Of a DNA stretch of 5,711 bases, positions 5,360-5,711 are shown piece after piece. The position numbers and the translations under genes are program-made. The stretch is from the NCBI GenBank assembly GCA_947176515.1, contig CAMWQZ010000105.1, forward strand, positions 1-5,711. Reading direction: 5' to 3'. Source of the DNA: an uncultured Bacteroidales bacterium. Lineage in GTDB: Bacteria; Bacteroidota; Bacteroidia; Bacteroidales; Muribaculaceae. Position 1 is the stretch's first letter. The number at the start of each line of letters is the position of its first letter. The notes beneath the pieces are model-generated. The model had not been told where the DNA came from, ran no database searches, and saw only the letters and a program-made list of their open reading frames with translations.

Positions 5360-5683
5360 TCATTTGATGCGAATCAACATCACTTTTGCCTTATCAAGAG
5401 CAAGCACTGTGTGAGCTGTGTTGGCTGGCAGAAGGATTGAATTTCCGGCTTCGAGGTGCTGACGCTGGTCTTCGACCTCAAATTCAACCTGACCTTCAAT
5501 CACGTAAACCATCACATCGCTGTCGACAGAATGACGAGCCAACATCACTCCCTTGTCAAAGGCCAAAAGTCTGACAGAGCCGTTATCGTTAGTGAAAACG
5601 TCTTTTGTTACAACCTGACCATCTACATATTTTAGCTCATCGGCTAATCTGAGGGGAGTTTTAATTTCTTCTTGAGTCTTCAT
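5360..5683 (-). CDS. Small single-domain cupin protein
   Basis: This 107-residue protein is one cupin barrel. Cupin motif 1 runs from G45 to G64 (G-V-M-L-A-R-H-S-V-D-S-D-V-M-V-Y-V-I-E-G), and motif 2 from G80 to H91 (G-N-S-I-L-L-P-A-N-T-A-H). Of the usual metal ligands, His51 and His91 are present, but the second His of motif 1 is Val53 and the Glu position is Val57 with Asp56 beside it. Small Bacteroidetes cupins with an H-x-A/V-x-x-D pattern are familiar to me, so the change may be a subfamily trait rather than decay. There is no signal peptide, so it acts in the cytosol. The function is unknown: ligand binding, or a metal site completed by other residues. The ATG at 5683 gives a compact full-length domain, and its own terminator follows. 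Only 28 bases of upstream DNA are in the window, so the promoter cannot be judged. Confidence 0.88.
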   Translation of the reverse strand: MKTQEEIKTPLRLADELKYVDGQVVTKDVFTNDNGSVRLLAFDKGVMLARHSVDSDVMVYVIEGQVEFEVEDQRQHLEAGNSILLPANTAHTVLALDKAKVMLIRIK

Positions 5684-5711
5684 AATGAATTCTATTTTGG
5701 TTATGTTATTA

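Noticed and set aside
5386..5574. 62-codon + strand frame
   Set aside because: Antisense to the cupin gene; its composition follows from the complement of the cupin codons.

Overview
The window looks like a chromosomal stretch from a gut-type Bacteroidales bacterium. The signs are a TonB-dependent receptor paired with a DUF4249-type lipoprotein, an ECF sigma factor operon ending in a DUF4252-type protein, a Bacteroidetes-style YqgE, and AT-rich leaders with almost no Shine-Dalgarno sequences. A family such as Muribaculaceae is only a guess. I see no RNA gene, insertion sequence, CRISPR array or prophage gene. All eight genes look intact except the first, which runs off the left edge.

Left part, + strand (1-2266): the C-terminal 485 residues of a TonB-dependent outer-membrane receptor, then a DUF4249-like lipoprotein starting one base after the receptor stop. 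The two are almost certainly co-transcribed and probably work together at the outer membrane on an unknown ligand. They converge on a - strand operon at a hairpin terminator (2265-2303).

Middle, - strand (2362-3799): an ECF sigma factor, a 125-residue single-span membrane protein overlapping it by four bases (probable anti-sigma factor), and a secreted DUF4252-like protein 38 bases further on. A GTAAC-N17-CGTCA pair before the sigma gene fits an ECF-type promoter, so the operon may be self-activated. This is the window's most plausible little-described signalling module.

Right part, - strand (3939-5683): three monocistronic-looking housekeeping or accessory genes, namely yqgE/algH-like, a uracil-DNA glycosylase superfamily member, and a small single-domain cupin. 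The cupin and yqgE genes each end in a strong hairpin terminator. A roughly 150-base AT-rich spacer between yqgE and the glycosylase gene holds three GTTAC/GTAAC words at exact 11-base steps around an inverted repeat, which may be an operator.
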